NCBI RefSeq assembly: GCF_000002235.5
Contig: NW_022145599.1
Coordinates: forward strand, 2,121,177-2,185,176
Length of the DNA: 64,000 nucleotides
Source: Strongylocentrotus purpuratus
Taxonomy: Eukaryota; Echinodermata; Echinoidea; Camarodonta; Strongylocentrotidae
Direction of reading: 5' to 3'
A program made the position numbers and the translations under genes. Below are positions 63,997 through 64,000 of the stretch, in pieces (the first letter of the stretch is position 1; each line of letters starts with the position of its first letter). A model generated the notes under the pieces. That model ran no database searches and was not told the origin of the DNA. It saw only the letters and a list, made by a program, of their open reading frames with translations.

Positions 63997-64000
63997 CTCT

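Larger units (their letters stand above)
63240..64000 (+). repeat. 531-bp tandem duplication carrying the Thr-rich exon
   Basis: Exon plus flanks recur with period 531: GGTTGTATCATCAG, ATCATATTTCTTCTTCAG, the exon, GTAAGAAA, then a CT tract. A third CT tract starts at 63967, so another unit may follow off window. Confidence 0.85.

Overview
The window looks like animal nuclear DNA, most probably from an echinoderm such as a sea urchin. This is inferred from AT-rich sequence, many short exons with GT-AG introns, dense tRNA-derived SINEs with (ATT)n tails, many small inverted-repeat (MITE-like) elements, long G/C homopolymers and extracellular modular proteins. No organism name can be read from the sequence. 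Three host genes could be assembled by joining exons whose splice sites and reading phases agree; all else is intronic or intergenic repeat.

Gene A (minus strand, 599-18844, 3' end off the left edge) encodes a signal peptide, a Reeler domain split over three exons and an EGF-like domain. Its 13.7-kb first intron holds a Ty3/gypsy-type LTR element (5' LTR 11143-11578, gag 12332-13432, pol to 16074) that lacks integrase and a 3' LTR, plus several MITEs. Its third intron holds a complete non-autonomous LTR element (822-3265).

Gene B (minus strand, 46232-27817) is a complete 19-exon gene for a 767-residue M3A-family oligopeptidase related to bacterial oligopeptidase A and plant organellar oligopeptidase. 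Its zinc motif is split by an intron. It has an Arg-rich N-terminus followed by a hydrophobic stretch. One exon's 3' half is tandemly duplicated as decayed ghost exons (32891-33509).

Gene C (plus strand, 55220 to beyond 63943, 3' end off the right edge) encodes a signal peptide, an unrecognised five-cysteine segment, an EGF-like domain and tandemly duplicated Thr-rich exons. Genes B and C are head to head across about 9 kb. Gene A lies downstream of B on the same strand.

Between and inside the genes are four TTAA-flanked MITE groups, a TA-flanked mariner-type MITE, foldback elements, a 28-bp minisatellite of nearly 60 copies (24232-25859), CT-rich tracts, and a pair of 1.3-kb repeat arms in inverted orientation (50809-52133 and 55899-57299) that carry an array of CG-rich palindromes. 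The most useful observations are the reconstructed gene models, a candidate -1 frameshift site with a foldable downstream structure in the gypsy element, and a 728-bp direct repeat whose right end coincides exactly with the LTR insertion point. That repeat looks like an occupied and an empty chromosome joined together, or an assembly join.
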